From contig CBDDEN010000004.1 in NCBI GenBank assembly GCA_965226925.1, forward strand, positions 57,966 to 121,965: 64,000 nucleotides of DNA, in the 5' to 3' direction. The notes below the pieces were generated by a model. The model ran no database searches. It saw nothing but the letters and a program-made list of their open reading frames with translations, and had not been told where the DNA came from. The stretch comes from CBDDCX01 sp965226925. GTDB lineage: Bacteria > Gemmatimonadota > Gemmatimonadetes > Longimicrobiales > Gaopeijiaceae. Positions within the stretch are counted from its first letter, which is position 1; each line of letters opens with the position of its first letter. Below, in pieces: positions 53,694 through 62,743 of this stretch. The position numbers and the translations under genes are program-made.

Positions 53694-54779
53694 ATGAGCT
53701 CTCGACGGTATTCGGTCATCTCCGGCTCCGGCAGTTACATCCCGACGCGGAGCGTCGAGAACCGAGAATTCGTCGCGCACGAGTTCTTTCTGGACTACGA
53801 ACAGCCGCTCGACAAGGCCGACAACCCAGATCTCGTCGATAAACTCCAGGACATCACGGGCATCTCGGAACGGCGGTACGTCACCGATGACCTGGTGGCC
53901 TCGGACATCGGCGCCGAGGCGGCCCAGACGGCCGTGGCGGATGCCGACATTGACCCCGAAACGCTGGACTACATAATCGTCGCGCACAACTTCGGAGATG
54001 TACGAGCGGGCAATTCCATTCCGGATCTGTGTCCGAGCCTCGCCGCCCGCGTGAAGGAGAAGCTGCGGATCCGGAACCCTTCATGCGTCGCTTACGACGT
54101 GCCCTTCGGCTGCCCGGGGTGGCTGCAGGCCGTGATCCAGGCCGACTACTTCCTGCGCTCGGGCGACGCCAGTCGAGCACTCGTCGTGGGCGCCGAGACC
54201 CTCTCTCGGGTGTCGGACCCCCACGACCGCGACAGCATGATCTACGCCGACGGGGCGGGAGCGGTGGTGCTCGAAGCCGTGGAAGGCGAAGCACCCGTGG
54301 GGATTCTGAGTCACGCCACGCGTTCGGATACGTTGAAGCACGCCCGACTCCTCTGGATGGGGCCGTCGTACCACCCCGAGTACCCCGAGGATCGACTCTT
54401 CTTGAAGATGCGCGGCAGGAGGCTCTACGCTTACGCCGTCCAGACCGTGCCCGGCGTGGTGAAGGACAGCCTGGACAAGGCCGGCCTCACGCTGACCGAC
54501 GTGGACAAGGTGCTCCTTCACCAGGCGAACGAGAAGATGGACGACACCCTTCTCGCGCGCCTCTTCCGGTTGTACGGGCTGGATGAGATCCCCGCCGGCA
54601 TCATGCCCATGACCATCTCGTGGCTCGGCAACAGCTCCGTGGCCACTCTGCCGACCCTCTTCGACCTCGTCCAACGGGGGTGCATAGACGAACAGAGCAT
54701 CGGCTCTGGTGACGTGGTCGTGTTCGCTTCGGTCGGAGCCGGGATGAACATCAACTCGATGGTGTACCGTCACCCCTGA
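53694..54779 (+). CDS. FabH-like 3-oxoacyl-ACP synthase III
   Basis: This 361-residue thiolase-fold enzyme has the KAS III triad: Cys in YDVPFGCPGWLQAV, His in LLHQANEKM and Asn in SWLGNSSVATLP. ITGISERRYV and IYADGAGAVVLEA are further family blocks. KAS III enzymes condense an acyl-CoA with malonyl-ACP, but this divergent form with extended loops may serve a special acyl or head-to-head pathway rather than housekeeping fatty-acid initiation. It stands alone, divergent from the amidase operon, 111 bases before the toxin-antitoxin pair. Confidence 0.88.
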   Translation: MSSRRYSVISGSGSYIPTRSVENREFVAHEFFLDYEQPLDKADNPDLVDKLQDITGISERRYVTDDLVASDIGAEAAQTAVADADIDPETLDYIIVAHNFGDVRAGNSIPDLCPSLAARVKEKLRIRNPSCVAYDVPFGCPGWLQAVIQADYFLRSGDASRALVVGAETLSRVSDPHDRDSMIYADGAGAVVLEAVEGEAPVGILSHATRSDTLKHARLLWMGPSYHPEYPEDRLFLKMRGRRLYAYAVQTVPGVVKDSLDKAGLTLTDVDKVLLHQANEKMDDTLLARLFRLYGLDEIPAGIMPMTISWLGNSSVATLPTLFDLVQRGCIDEQSIGSGDVVVFASVGAGMNINSMVYRHP

Positions 54780-54854
54780 GCCGACCCCTTTGCCGGGTAG
54801 AGGCTACACATTCCCTTCGTGGTGCACGTTCGAGTCGCCAGTGGCCCACGACGG

Positions 54855-54883
54855 TTGACCGGCGATCATGAGTATGTCATACT
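54855..54883 (+). promoter_or_regulatory. Promoter of vapBC, probably leaderless
   Basis: TTGACC at 54855-54860 and CATACT at 54878-54883 are spaced by 17 bases. Transcription from this -10 would begin at about 54890, which is the A of the antitoxin start codon. No ribosome-binding sequence precedes it. Confidence 0.55.
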
Positions 54884-54889
54884 CATGAT
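54865..54889. promoter_or_regulatory. Perfect palindrome, likely VapB autoregulation operator
   Basis: The arms ATCATGAGTAT and ATACTCATGAT (11 bp each) flank GTC. The palindrome covers the -10 element and abuts the ATG at 54890, and the coding start ATGAGTAC repeats part of the half-site. Toxin-antitoxin complexes commonly repress through such sites. Confidence 0.75.
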
Positions 54890-55303
54890 ATGAGTACCCG
54901 ATTGCAGGTCGTCATGAGCGAAGAGGAGCTGGCCGAGATTCGGGCCGCCGCCGAGCGCCGTCTCATGACCGTGTCGGCATGGGTCCGGCTGGTGCTCCGT
55001 GAGGAACGTGGACGGGCCGTGCGGGGACAGGCCACGACGGTGCGCGAGCGCGGCCGCCCCTATGGTGACGGATCGACGGGCCCGACTCCCCGCGTCCGCA
55101 TCGAGGTCGAGGTGAAGGAGGAACTCCTCGAGGCCGTCCGCGAGCGGTACCACCTGACCAGCCGACGGGCCGCCGTCGAGCTCGCTCTCCGGAAGGCCGC
55201 CGTGAGGCCGCTCTCCAAGGAGGAGGCGCTCGGCATGGAGGGCGTCGGTTGGGACGGCGATCTCGACGCCATGCGCTCCGGTGACCCAGGCGCCTCCTGG
55301 TGA
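54890..55303 (+). CDS. VapB-type antitoxin with two DNA-binding-like domains
   Basis: This 137-residue protein looks like two ribbon-helix-helix units joined by a Gly/Arg-rich linker. The N-terminal unit is STRLQVVMSEEELAEIRAA to WVRLVLREER (CopG-like). The C-terminal unit is RVRIEVEVKEELLEAVRERY to AAVELALRKA, followed by EALGMEGVGWDGDLDAMR. That last block is the toxin-binding tail typical of VapB antitoxins of the DUF2191 type. Normal VapB has only the second part, about 65-80 residues. It is read directly from an apparently leaderless mRNA and overlaps the toxin gene by four bases. Confidence 0.82.
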   Translation: MSTRLQVVMSEEELAEIRAAAERRLMTVSAWVRLVLREERGRAVRGQATTVRERGRPYGDGSTGPTPRVRIEVEVKEELLEAVRERYHLTSRRAAVELALRKAAVRPLSKEEALGMEGVGWDGDLDAMRSGDPGASW

Positions 55304-55734
55304 TCGTCGACACCTCCGCGTGGGTCGAGTATCTGCGCGGTACCCAAAGCCCGACGCACCGCACGCTCCGCTCGGCCGTCGTATCGGACGAACCTATCGC
55401 CACGCCCGCCCCGGTCCTCATGGAGTTGCTCGCCGGCTGCTCCACCGAACGAGCCGCGCTCGACATCCAAAGGCTGCTCGCCCGGTTCGAGATCCTCGAG
55501 GTCGAGGGACTCGCCGACTTCGAGGACGCTGCACTCATCCAGCGCACCTGTCGTCGTCAGGGTGAGACCGTGCGGTCGATGATGGACTGTCTGATCGCCG
55601 CGATCACCCTGAGGGAGCAACGGCCCCTCTTGGCCGTGGATCGGGACTTCGAGGTGATCTCCAGGCACGTCGGGCTGGACCTGGTGGACGCTGCTTCGGC
55701 GGGTTGCGAACCAGGACCTCCGCGAAGCCCGTAA
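55300..55734 (+). CDS. VapC-type PIN-domain toxin
   Basis: The 144-residue PIN nuclease has the acidic residues expected for metal-dependent RNase activity. VDTSAWVEYLRG gives the first Asp, VLMELLAGC the Glu, and MMDCLIAAI with LLAVDRDFE the later Asp residues. It starts with GTG overlapping the antitoxin stop (GTGA), the usual translational coupling. It would cleave tRNA or rRNA when freed from its antitoxin. It is on the opposite strand to, and converges on, feoB. Confidence 0.92.
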   Translation: MIVDTSAWVEYLRGTQSPTHRTLRSAVVSDEPIATPAPVLMELLAGCSTERAALDIQRLLARFEILEVEGLADFEDAALIQRTCRRQGETVRSMMDCLIAAITLREQRPLLAVDRDFEVISRHVGLDLVDAASAGCEPGPPRSP

Positions 55735-55765
55735 CCGGCACTCGAGGAGCGCTGCGGACCCCCGG

Positions 55766-57703
55766 CTACCCGATCAGCCAGTTGGCCATGAAGGCTCCGG
55801 TGTAGGCCAACAACAGCATGTACGAGAACTGGAGGGCCGGCCACTTCCAGCCGGCCGTCTCCCTCCTCATCACGGCGATGGTCGAGGTGCACTGCAGCGC
55901 GAACACGAAGAAGATGAGCAGGCCGACGGCGCTTCCGAGATCGAGGTCCTGCCGAAGGGCGTCCTGAAGCTCGAACGCCGTCTCGTCGGCGTTCTCGATC
56001 GCGTAGATGGTGCCGAGGGTTCCGATGATCACCTCTCGGGCGGCCAGCGAGGACAACAAGCCGACCCCGATCTTCCAGTCGAACCCGAGGGGCTCGATCA
56101 CGGGCTCGATGACCTGCCCCAGGGTGCCGAGCACACTCTGCTCGATCGGGGGCGGCCCCTCCGCGGTGGGCGGAATCTGAGCGAGGACCCAGAGCAGGAC
56201 GGTGACGCCAAGGATGATCCGCCCGGCGCGACGCAGGAAGACCCGGCTCCGATCCACGAGCCGCAGACCCAGCGACCGGAGCGTGGGGAGTCGATAGGGT
56301 GGCAACTCCATCATGAACGAAGCACGCTGTCCACGAAGCAGGGTCTTCCTGAGGAGCAACGTGGTGAGGATCGCGGCGAGCGCCCCGAGAGCGTAGAGAC
56401 CGAGCAAGACGGCCGCCCTCATCCCGACGACCGGACCCAGCAGGGGACGGTCCGGAATGAAGGCAGCGATAAGCAGCGCGTACACGGGAAGCCGCGCGGA
56501 GCACGTCATAAACGGCGCTACGAAGATCGTCGCGATCCGGTCGCGTTCGTCCTCGACGGTGCGGGCAGACAGGATGGCGGGGACAGCGCAGGCATAGGCC
56601 GACAGGAGCGGCAAGAACGCACGCCCCTGCAGACCGACCCTGTACATCATCCGGTCCGCGATCACAGCGGCCCGAGCCATGTAACCCGAGTCTTCCAGCA
56701 CTCCCAGGAAGAGGAACAGGATGAGGATCTGCGGAAGGAAGACCAGGACCGATCCCACGCCTGCCCAGACGCCGTCGATCAAGAGGGAGCGGAACCACGA
56801 TTCCGGAAGGAGCGCCGCCACCCACTCCCCTGAGGTCGCGACCAGGTACTCCACCCCGTCCATGGCCGGGATGGCCCACGTGAAGATCGCCTGAAACACG
56901 AGGACGATCACGGCGAGGAAGACCAAGGGACCCGCGAGCCGGTGCAGGAATAGTGCGTCCAGTCGATAGTCGGCCTTCGACCGGTGCGGCATTCTGTAGC
57001 CGGCCTTGTCCGCCACCCCGCGTAGCCTGCGCCGGCGGGCGTCGAACACATCGATCATCGGGAGCTCGTTGCCCGGCGGGAGGTTGGACAGGGCGCTGCG
57101 GACCTTGCGCTCGGGCGTCACCGCGGCGGCGATCCCTTCGAGGAACTCGCGGGCGAGCTCGACTCCCTCCCCACTTCGCGAGTTGGCCCTGATGACCGAG
57201 ACGCCCAGTTCTTCGGCGACCACGGCCTCGTCGATGGCTCCCCCGCGGGCGTCGAGTTCATCCACCATGTTCAGGACCAACAGGGTCGGAAGGCCCATCG
57301 CGAGCACGGGCTCCACCATCATCAGGTGGGCCTCCAGGCGGGTCGAGTCGACGACGAGGATCAGTGCGGCGGGCTCGGGGAGTCCCTCGAGCCGCCCCTC
57401 GAGCGCATCTCGTGTGATCCGCTCGTCGGCGCTGCGCGCCGCGAAGCCGCTGACACCGGGAAGGTCGAGCAGATCGACCGTCCGACCGCTCCCGAGCCGT
57501 ACCTTGCCCAGGTGCTTCTCGACCGTGACACCCGGATAGTTCGCGACCTTCTGGCGAAGTCCGGTGAGTTGGTTGAAGAGGGTGGATTTGCCGGAGTTGC
57601 CCGGACCCACCATGGCTACCAGAGGCGAGCCGACGTCACGCGGATGAGGGAGCACCGCTGGACCGCAATGGGCCTCTGCGGTACTTGAGCTGCGGGGAGA
57701 CAC
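55766..57703 (-). CDS. feoB: Ferrous iron transport protein B
   Basis: The 645-residue FeoB has an N-terminal G domain with G1 GPGNSGKST, G2/G3 YPGVTVEKH and DLPGVSGF, and G4 LNMVDELD. A helical spacer and the polytopic permease part follow. The permease contains the two gate motifs, one near VFLPQILILFLFLGVLEDSGYMAR and one in LLSSLAAREVIIGTLGT. G1 reads GPGNSGKS rather than the usual GNPNSGKT/S. It imports Fe2+ under low-oxygen conditions. The GTG start lies 51 bases after feoA, and a Fur box precedes the operon. Confidence 0.95.
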   Translation of the reverse strand: MSPRSSSTAEAHCGPAVLPHPRDVGSPLVAMVGPGNSGKSTLFNQLTGLRQKVANYPGVTVEKHLGKVRLGSGRTVDLLDLPGVSGFAARSADERITRDALEGRLEGLPEPAALILVVDSTRLEAHLMMVEPVLAMGLPTLLVLNMVDELDARGGAIDEAVVAEELGVSVIRANSRSGEGVELAREFLEGIAAAVTPERKVRSALSNLPPGNELPMIDVFDARRRRLRGVADKAGYRMPHRSKADYRLDALFLHRLAGPLVFLAVIVLVFQAIFTWAIPAMDGVEYLVATSGEWVAALLPESWFRSLLIDGVWAGVGSVLVFLPQILILFLFLGVLEDSGYMARAAVIADRMMYRVGLQGRAFLPLLSAYACAVPAILSARTVEDERDRIATIFVAPFMTCSARLPVYALLIAAFIPDRPLLGPVVGMRAAVLLGLYALGALAAILTTLLLRKTLLRGQRASFMMELPPYRLPTLRSLGLRLVDRSRVFLRRAGRIILGVTVLLWVLAQIPPTAEGPPPIEQSVLGTLGQVIEPVIEPLGFDWKIGVGLLSSLAAREVIIGTLGTIYAIENADETAFELQDALRQDLDLGSAVGLLIFFVFALQCTSTIAVMRRETAGWKWPALQFSYMLLLAYTGAFMANWLIG

Positions 57704-57753
57704 GGGGGCGTACTAGGGCGCGGTGCGCTTCGATCCCCGATACAGAATGGGAG

Positions 57754-58116
57754 TCATGACGGGCGGGCGTCTTGCCCGGCAAGCTGCACGCAGAAACAGG
57801 CGGCGACCTCACGCCGTACCACGAGGACAGATCCGTCCACCTCGATGATCGGATCGCCGGAAGGACTGCGACGGATAGGACACAGGTCACAGCCCGGCAG
57901 AATGCCCCTCTCGAGGAGCGGCTCGATCTCCGCGTGAGGCATGTCGAGTCGAATCAGCGAAACGCGCTCACCGAGCGCGACGTCGACGAGACGCAGGTCA
58001 TCGCCGAAAAACTGCGGCTCCGACGACGAAAGGCCCCTCACTCGGGCGTACCACCCGCGCAGCGTGCGACCGAGAGCCGGGACGTGGAGCCTTGAGGCGA
58101 TCGTTCTATACGACAT
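57754..58116 (-). CDS. feoA: FeoA domain protein
   Basis: This is a 120-residue protein. The FeoA SH3-like domain occupies about residues 45-115 (RLVDVALGERVSLIRLD, LLERGILPGCDLCPI, VDGSVLVVRREVAACFCVQL). An N-terminal extension of about 40 residues (SYRTIASRLHVPALGRTLRG) is not found in minimal FeoA. FeoA binds the G domain of FeoB and supports iron uptake. The ATG at 58116 was chosen because it lies just after the Fur box; a longer frame would run through that box. Confidence 0.85.
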   Translation of the reverse strand: MSYRTIASRLHVPALGRTLRGWYARVRGLSSSEPQFFGDDLRLVDVALGERVSLIRLDMPHAEIEPLLERGILPGCDLCPIRRSPSGDPIIEVDGSVLVVRREVAACFCVQLAGQDARPS

Positions 58117-58130
58117 GACGGCTAGTTGTT

Positions 58131-58149
58131 GAGATTGATTCTCATTCTC
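58131..58149 (-). promoter_or_regulatory. Fur box upstream of feoAB
   Basis: The minus strand reads GAGAATGAGAATCAATCTC, matching 15 of 19 positions of the Fur consensus GATAATGATAATCATTATC. It ends 14 bases before the feoA start, so iron-dependent repression is expected. Confidence 0.75.
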
Positions 58150-58294
58150 TGAACTGACTACAGAATGCCACGCACGGAGGGTCATGTCAACAGGCTCGCG
58201 CGCCCTCGGAGGTCGACCTGCGCCTGGTCCGGATCGAGTTCTGACGACCACGCTCGCGGCCCGTCGGGGGTGACGATCCGGACCTACAAGCGAA

Positions 58295-58627
58295 TCAGTT
58301 CTTCTTCTTGCGCGTCTTCGGCTTCGGATCAGGCAATTCTCGGACGGTGACCCTCACCAGCTCGCTCAGCCACTCGGAGTCCTCAATCTGATCCCCTATC
58401 AAGAGACTGGGCTTGGCCCCGGGGTACGGCGGCGCTTCGACCACCTCTCGGATGAACGCCCGGCCACCCTCCGTCGGCTTCACGAACAGTTGGTTGTCGC
58501 AGACGACCCCGAAGAACTTGCCGTTGCTGTGGAGGCCAAACTCACCGAACATCCGCTTGAAGGTGACTCCGCAGTCCTCGGCGCACTTTTCCACCACGTA
58601 CTCTACGAAACTCAGGTCGGAAGCCAT
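58295..58627 (-). CDS. TfoX N-terminal-domain protein
   Basis: The 110-residue protein matches the TfoX/Sxy N-terminal domain: LSFVEYVVEKCAEDCGVTFK, RMFGEFGLHSNGKFFGVVCD, LFVKPTEGGRAF and PPYPGAKPSLLI. Stand-alone versions are widespread and of unclear function; in Haemophilus and E. coli the full Sxy protein regulates competence through CRP-S sites. It ends in a basic tail (PKPKTRKKKN). The ATG at 58627 starts the conserved region. A pilin gene lies 2 kb away, but no competence machinery is present. Confidence 0.85.
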   Translation of the reverse strand: MASDLSFVEYVVEKCAEDCGVTFKRMFGEFGLHSNGKFFGVVCDNQLFVKPTEGGRAFIREVVEAPPYPGAKPSLLIGDQIEDSEWLSELVRVTVRELPDPKPKTRKKKN

Positions 58628-58768
58628 GGAACAACATCCGATGGGCAGAGGAGGGCGCGCAAGCGGCACGTCGAGGTAGGCCGCGATCTGGGGGTCGGAA
58701 GGCGCAAGGGTCGATCAAAATGCAGATCGGCACAAGACCGATGCCCTTCGTCTCCTCGCGGACCGGCC

Positions 58769-60211
58769 TCAGGGGCGGCTTCGCGTCTCCGCGGCCAGCT
58801 CCGCGAGGGAGTCACGGATGTCGGTAAGGCACAGCTCCATGCGGTCCTGGTGCGTCCGGAACGAGAGTACGCAGATGCGCAGCGCAAAGCGGCCGTGAAG
58901 CGAAGTCCCCGTGAGGTAGACGTTCTGCCGAGCGTTGACCCGAGCGAGCAACTCACGGTTCAGGGCGTCGACCTCGTCCTCCGAACGATCCCCCGCATCA
59001 AACCGGAACGCAACAAGGGACAGCCGCGGCTCCGCGAGTATCTCCATGTCCGGGATCTCACAGAGCCGATCCGTCGCCCACCGAGTGAGATCGAGCTTCT
59101 CGTCCAGACTGGCTCGGAACGCGTCGATGCCGAACAGCTTGATGGGAAGCCACGCGCGCAGTCCCCTAAAATCCCGGGACAGCTCGGGAGATAGGTCGCA
59201 GTAGTCCACGAACTCGGCGTCGTGCTGCATGATCGGCATGTAGTCTGCGAAGGTCGAGTGCGCCCGCCGCAGCGCCTCCGCATCGCGCACCAGCAGCGAC
59301 CCTGTGCCGTACGGCAGGAACAGCCCCTTGTGCGGATCGAGCGCGATCGAGTCCGCCCGATCGATGCCACGCAGCGCCGCTCGGCCTCGCGACGTGAGCA
59401 TGAAGAACCCGCCGTAGGCGGCATCGACGTGCAGCCAGAGTCGTTCCTGTTCCGCGATGTCCGCCACACCGTCGAGATCGTCGACCGCACCCGTGTTGGT
59501 GGTCCCGGCGCTCGCCACCACGAGAAAGGGCTCCAGCCCGGCGGCGCGGTCCTCGGTAATCCTCCGCCCGAGGACATCGAGGCGAAGCTCGAAGTCCCTG
59601 TTCGTCGGGATCTCACGCACGTTCTTCTCCGGGAAGCCCGCGAGGACGGCCGCCTTACGAGCGGAATGATGCGTCTGGTCCGAGGTGTAGATCGTGCCCG
59701 ACCGGAAATCCTCCGGGAGTCGCTCCCGCCGCGCCGCGACCACGGCGGTGAAGTTCGCCAGCGACCCACCACTCGTGAGGATGCCGCCCGACCCGGTAGG
59801 ATAGCCGACGATGTCGCAGAACCACCGAACCACGTTCGTCTCTAGCTGCACCAGCGCCGGCGCTGCGACCCACACGCCGACGTATCGGTTCACCGCATTG
59901 GCGATAAGGTCTGCAATGGCCGATGGAAACACGCCGCCGCCGGGGATGTAGGCCAGGTACCCCGGCCCGGCTGTGTTGAACGAGACGGGCACGGCATCGT
60001 CGAACAGCAGGTCGAGAAGCGCCTCCAAGGGCACGCCCTTCTCGGGGAGCGCCTCGGCGAGAGCGGTCGCCACCGCCCGGCCGTCCCCGGTGTAGGAGGC
60101 CGGTTGATCCGGCAGCGACGAGAGGTGTTCGATCACACGCTCGGCCGCCTCGTCGATCATCGCCCGCATTTCCTCGGCCGACGGCTCAAGCGGGTACTGG
60201 TCGGTTCCCAT
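58769..60211 (-). CDS. Pyridoxal-dependent group II decarboxylase (aromatic-L-amino-acid decarboxylase family)
   Basis: The 480-residue PLP enzyme has the cofactor lysine in SIALDPHKGLFLPYGTG. The upstream HVDAAYGGFFML provides the Asp and His contacts, and the N-terminal half contains GILTSGGSLANFTAVVAAR. Members decarboxylate aromatic amino acids, glutamate, diaminobutyrate or aspartate. The substrate here cannot be told, although the length and the ASAGTTNTGAVDDL block fit the aromatic/tyrosine type. It is monocistronic, with no linked transporter. Confidence 0.9.
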   Translation of the reverse strand: MGTDQYPLEPSAEEMRAMIDEAAERVIEHLSSLPDQPASYTGDGRAVATALAEALPEKGVPLEALLDLLFDDAVPVSFNTAGPGYLAYIPGGGVFPSAIADLIANAVNRYVGVWVAAPALVQLETNVVRWFCDIVGYPTGSGGILTSGGSLANFTAVVAARRERLPEDFRSGTIYTSDQTHHSARKAAVLAGFPEKNVREIPTNRDFELRLDVLGRRITEDRAAGLEPFLVVASAGTTNTGAVDDLDGVADIAEQERLWLHVDAAYGGFFMLTSRGRAALRGIDRADSIALDPHKGLFLPYGTGSLLVRDAEALRRAHSTFADYMPIMQHDAEFVDYCDLSPELSRDFRGLRAWLPIKLFGIDAFRASLDEKLDLTRWATDRLCEIPDMEILAEPRLSLVAFRFDAGDRSEDEVDALNRELLARVNARQNVYLTGTSLHGRFALRICVLSFRTHQDRMELCLTDIRDSLAELAAETRSRP

Positions 60212-60487
60212 TCACACCCTTCTTCGGTCTCAGAGGATACACGCCATTGAGATAGCCTGACAACGCCGTTCCCGCAGGGGCACCGACGTCTTGAAAAATG
60301 CAATCAGTCTTGCAGAATTCGTGAATAAACCGGCCCGATCCCGCTTCGCGATCAAGAGGGTCTACGCCCGTAACCAACTGACTGGCTGGCACTTACACGC
60401 AGCACGCCGATTTTGGAATCGGCCCTGCAATCGGACCTCTACACGTCCACCCAAAGAGCAGAGTCACCCACAAACGGAGAGTTTGAA

Positions 60488-60883
60488 ATGCGCGACAGCA
60501 AGGGTTTCACCCTCATCGAGCTTCTCATCGTAGTCGTGATCATCGGTATTCTGGCGGCCATCGCCATTCCGAAGTTCTCGGCGACACGTGAGAAGGCCTA
60601 CTTTGCGGCCATGAAGTCCGACCTGAAGAACCTGGCTAGCCAGCAGGAGGTCTACTACTCCGATACTTACGCGTACACGTCGACGGTAGCGTCTCTCGGC
60701 TTCGTCACGTCGGACGGCGTCACGGTCGTGATCGCTGCTTCGACCGACGGTTGGTCGGCCTCGGCAGTGCACGCCGCTCTCGCCGGTACCGAGGGCTGTG
60801 CGATCTACTACGGCAGTGGTACGGCACCGACGGTGGGTACCGCGACTCCCACAAGCCCTGGCGAGATGGCCTGCACGCAGTAG
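60488..60883 (+). CDS. Type IV pilin (major-pilin-like)
   Basis: The 131-residue prepilin has a short leader (MRDSKG) cut before FTLIELLIVVVIIGILAAIA, with the conserved Glu at position 5 of the mature form. A helical spine follows (KFSATREKAYFAAMKSDLKN) and then a small globular domain (Cys in EGCAIYY paired with the C-terminal CTQ, probably the disulfide loop). The ATG at 60488 has GGAGAG six bases upstream. It is alone here: no pilus assembly genes are in the window. A strong terminator follows. Confidence 0.93.
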   Translation: MRDSKGFTLIELLIVVVIIGILAAIAIPKFSATREKAYFAAMKSDLKNLASQQEVYYSDTYAYTSTVASLGFVTSDGVTVVIAASTDGWSASAVHAALAGTEGCAIYYGSGTAPTVGTATPTSPGEMACTQ

Positions 60884-60926
60884 CGCCAGCGACACATCCG
60901 GGCGTAGTCCTCACGCCCCGGAGAGA

Positions 60927-60964
60927 GCGTGGTCCGGGCCGAGCCCGGGCCACGCTTCTTGTTG
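60927..60964 (+). terminator. Rho-independent terminator of the pilin gene
   Basis: The 13-bp arms GCGTGGTCCGGGC and GCCCGGGCCACGC, with one T-G pair, enclose CGA. TTCTTGTTG follows. Confidence 0.9.
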
Positions 60965-61056
60965 TCGGTGGAGTCACCGCCAGCCTGGTCGTCGGTCTCT
61001 GAGTCCCACAGGGCCGCGGCGATACCGGCGGAACAGTTCGGCTCGGTACGCCGGGA

Positions 61057-61745
61057 CTACTGGCCCAGCCAGACGTCGGTGGACGGCACGAATGTGGCCC
61101 ATGCGAACCAGAAGGCCACGTACGAGTTGGCGACCTGGACGAGCTGCTGCCCCTCCAGCCCACCCGAAATCGCGAGTCCGTCGAGCGTCCATTCACTGCC
61201 GGTCTGGGCGTCGAGGTACCGCCCTTCCGAGAGCTCGAAGTCGAGAGGCTGTTCTGCGAGGCCGGCTTCGAAGGCTACCGCCGCCTTGGAGTCACGGTCC
61301 CAGAACACGACGATATCCCGGCCCTCGGCCCGGGAGTGCACCACTGCCCGGTCCCCTTCCGAGTCGAGTGCGTTGAAGGGAAACGCCATACCGCCGCCAT
61401 CAGCAAAGGGGATCCCCAACACGCGCTCTTTGGGAGGACGCCGGCCGTCGAGCTCGCCCTGAGGGAACAGCGTCTCAGCGTTGGTCAGGCTCTCGTAGTC
61501 GCCATACGGATACTCCTGGTAGTTGCGGTTGAGGCCGCTGTTGATGGCGATGACCTTCGTATCCGGATGAAGCGCAACCCACGCGTCCCACCGCATCTCG
61601 ACGGCGGGCACCATGTCCAGTATCTGGCCGTCGCGCGGTCCGCAGCGCGCGCCCCGCATCATCTGAGGCCAGAGCGACCGCTCGGCATCCGGCTCGTAGC
61701 GGTTGACCTCGGGGTCCGCCTTTTCCGAGCGGTCGTACAGGAGAG
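61057..61745 (-). pseudogene. DUF3179 protein, 5'-truncated copy
   Basis: The C-terminal two-thirds of a DUF3179 protein is present: DAERSLWPQMMRGARCGPRDG, LDMVPAVEMRWDAWVALHPDT, YPYGDYESL, PKERVLGIPF and AFPFNALDSEG. The open frame continues upstream with low-complexity Pro/Ser/Arg sequence that is the antisense of an HNH gene. The conserved N-terminal cysteine-rich part is therefore missing, and homology stops at about LLYDRS (about 61740). The function of the family is unknown, and it is often exported. A nearly identical partial copy occurs at 63549-63785. Confidence 0.8.
61068..61203 (-). repeat. 136-bp repeat, copy 1 (DUF3179 3' region)
   Basis: It aligns without gaps to 63549-63684, with three mismatches counted by eye. 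Confidence 0.9.
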
Positions 61746-62600
61746 GAGGGCATGTACCTTGTGCGGGGCCGGCTGGATCCCGAGGTAGGGGCGTTGCTGA
61801 TGCGGGCTCTCGAGGCCGCGGGCGACGCGCTCTTCCGAAAGGAAACGGCCGAAGAGATCGAGCCCACGCACAGGCGAGCGGATGCCATGGGGCTCCTGGC
61901 CGAGCGCGCGTTGGCGGTGGGGTTCGGAGGGGCTGGGGCGGCAGGTGAGGAAGCGGAGAACGCGGAGGATGCAAAGCCGGCGGAAGAGGAGGCCGCGGAT
62001 CGGGAGGCGGCACGTCCCACGCCACTCTCCGGCTCCCGAGCCGAGCGCTATCAGGTGGTCCTGCACGTCGAGGCGCCCACCCTCGCACGTGAGAGGCACA
62101 CGGGGAGAGAAGGTGGTCCAAGAGAGAGCAGTCCAGGAAGTAGCAGCGAATCTGGGCGTTCGGAGCTTGAGGACGGTACACGCGTTTCCGCGGAAACGTC
62201 TCGGAGGCTCTCGTGCGACGCCGGTGTGGTCCGGATCACCGAGGCCCCGGACGACTCAGCGCCTCAGGGAAGGCGGGTGCTCGATGTCGGCCGGAAGGCG
62301 CGTACGATCCCGCCTTCGCTCAGGCGGGCGCTCGAGTCCCGAGACCGTGGATGTCGCTTCCCGGGCTGTGGCCTGCGCTTCACCGACGCCCATCACATCG
62401 AGCACTGGGCGGACGGCGGCCAGACCAACCTGCGGAACCTAGTCCTGCTGTGCCGATTCCATCACCGCCGGGTGCACGAGGAGGGCTACACAGTCCATTT
62501 CCCTCATGGGGAGCGGTTCCACTTTCTCGATCCGAGGATGAGGCTGATCCCGGATCGGCCGCCGGCGATTTCACCAAATCGCATGATGTCGCGACGCTGA
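61740..62600 (+). pseudogene. DUF222-HNH endonuclease, 5'-truncated
   Basis: The frame starts within the DUF222 domain (MYLVRGRLDPEVGALLMRAL). It then has a long acidic linker, and an intact C-terminal HNH nuclease: RTIPPSLRRALESRDRGCRF, FTDAHHIEHWADGGQTNLRN and LLCRFHHRRVHEEG. Full members are about 450 residues and begin with 130 or more residues of DUF222 that are absent here. The left end coincides with the breakpoint of the adjacent DUF3179 gene. Members are spread as families of repeats in many genomes, with an obscure role. Confidence 0.8.
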
Positions 62601-62743
62601 CCTTATTGGTGACCCAAGATAGAGAGTAGTCGGGCCTCCCGAAGAGGCGCTGGAAGAGCGATCGCAGCGCGTCCTTACCGATAATTGCAGGGGCGGGTGG
62701 GTCAGGAAGCGCCCGCTAGCGCTTCCTGACTCCGGTCCTACAG

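Noticed and set aside
60385..60405. Possible sigma-54 promoter (TGGCACTTACACGCA) before the pilin gene
   Set aside because: The spacing between GG and GC is nine bases instead of ten, so the -24/-12 geometry is wrong.
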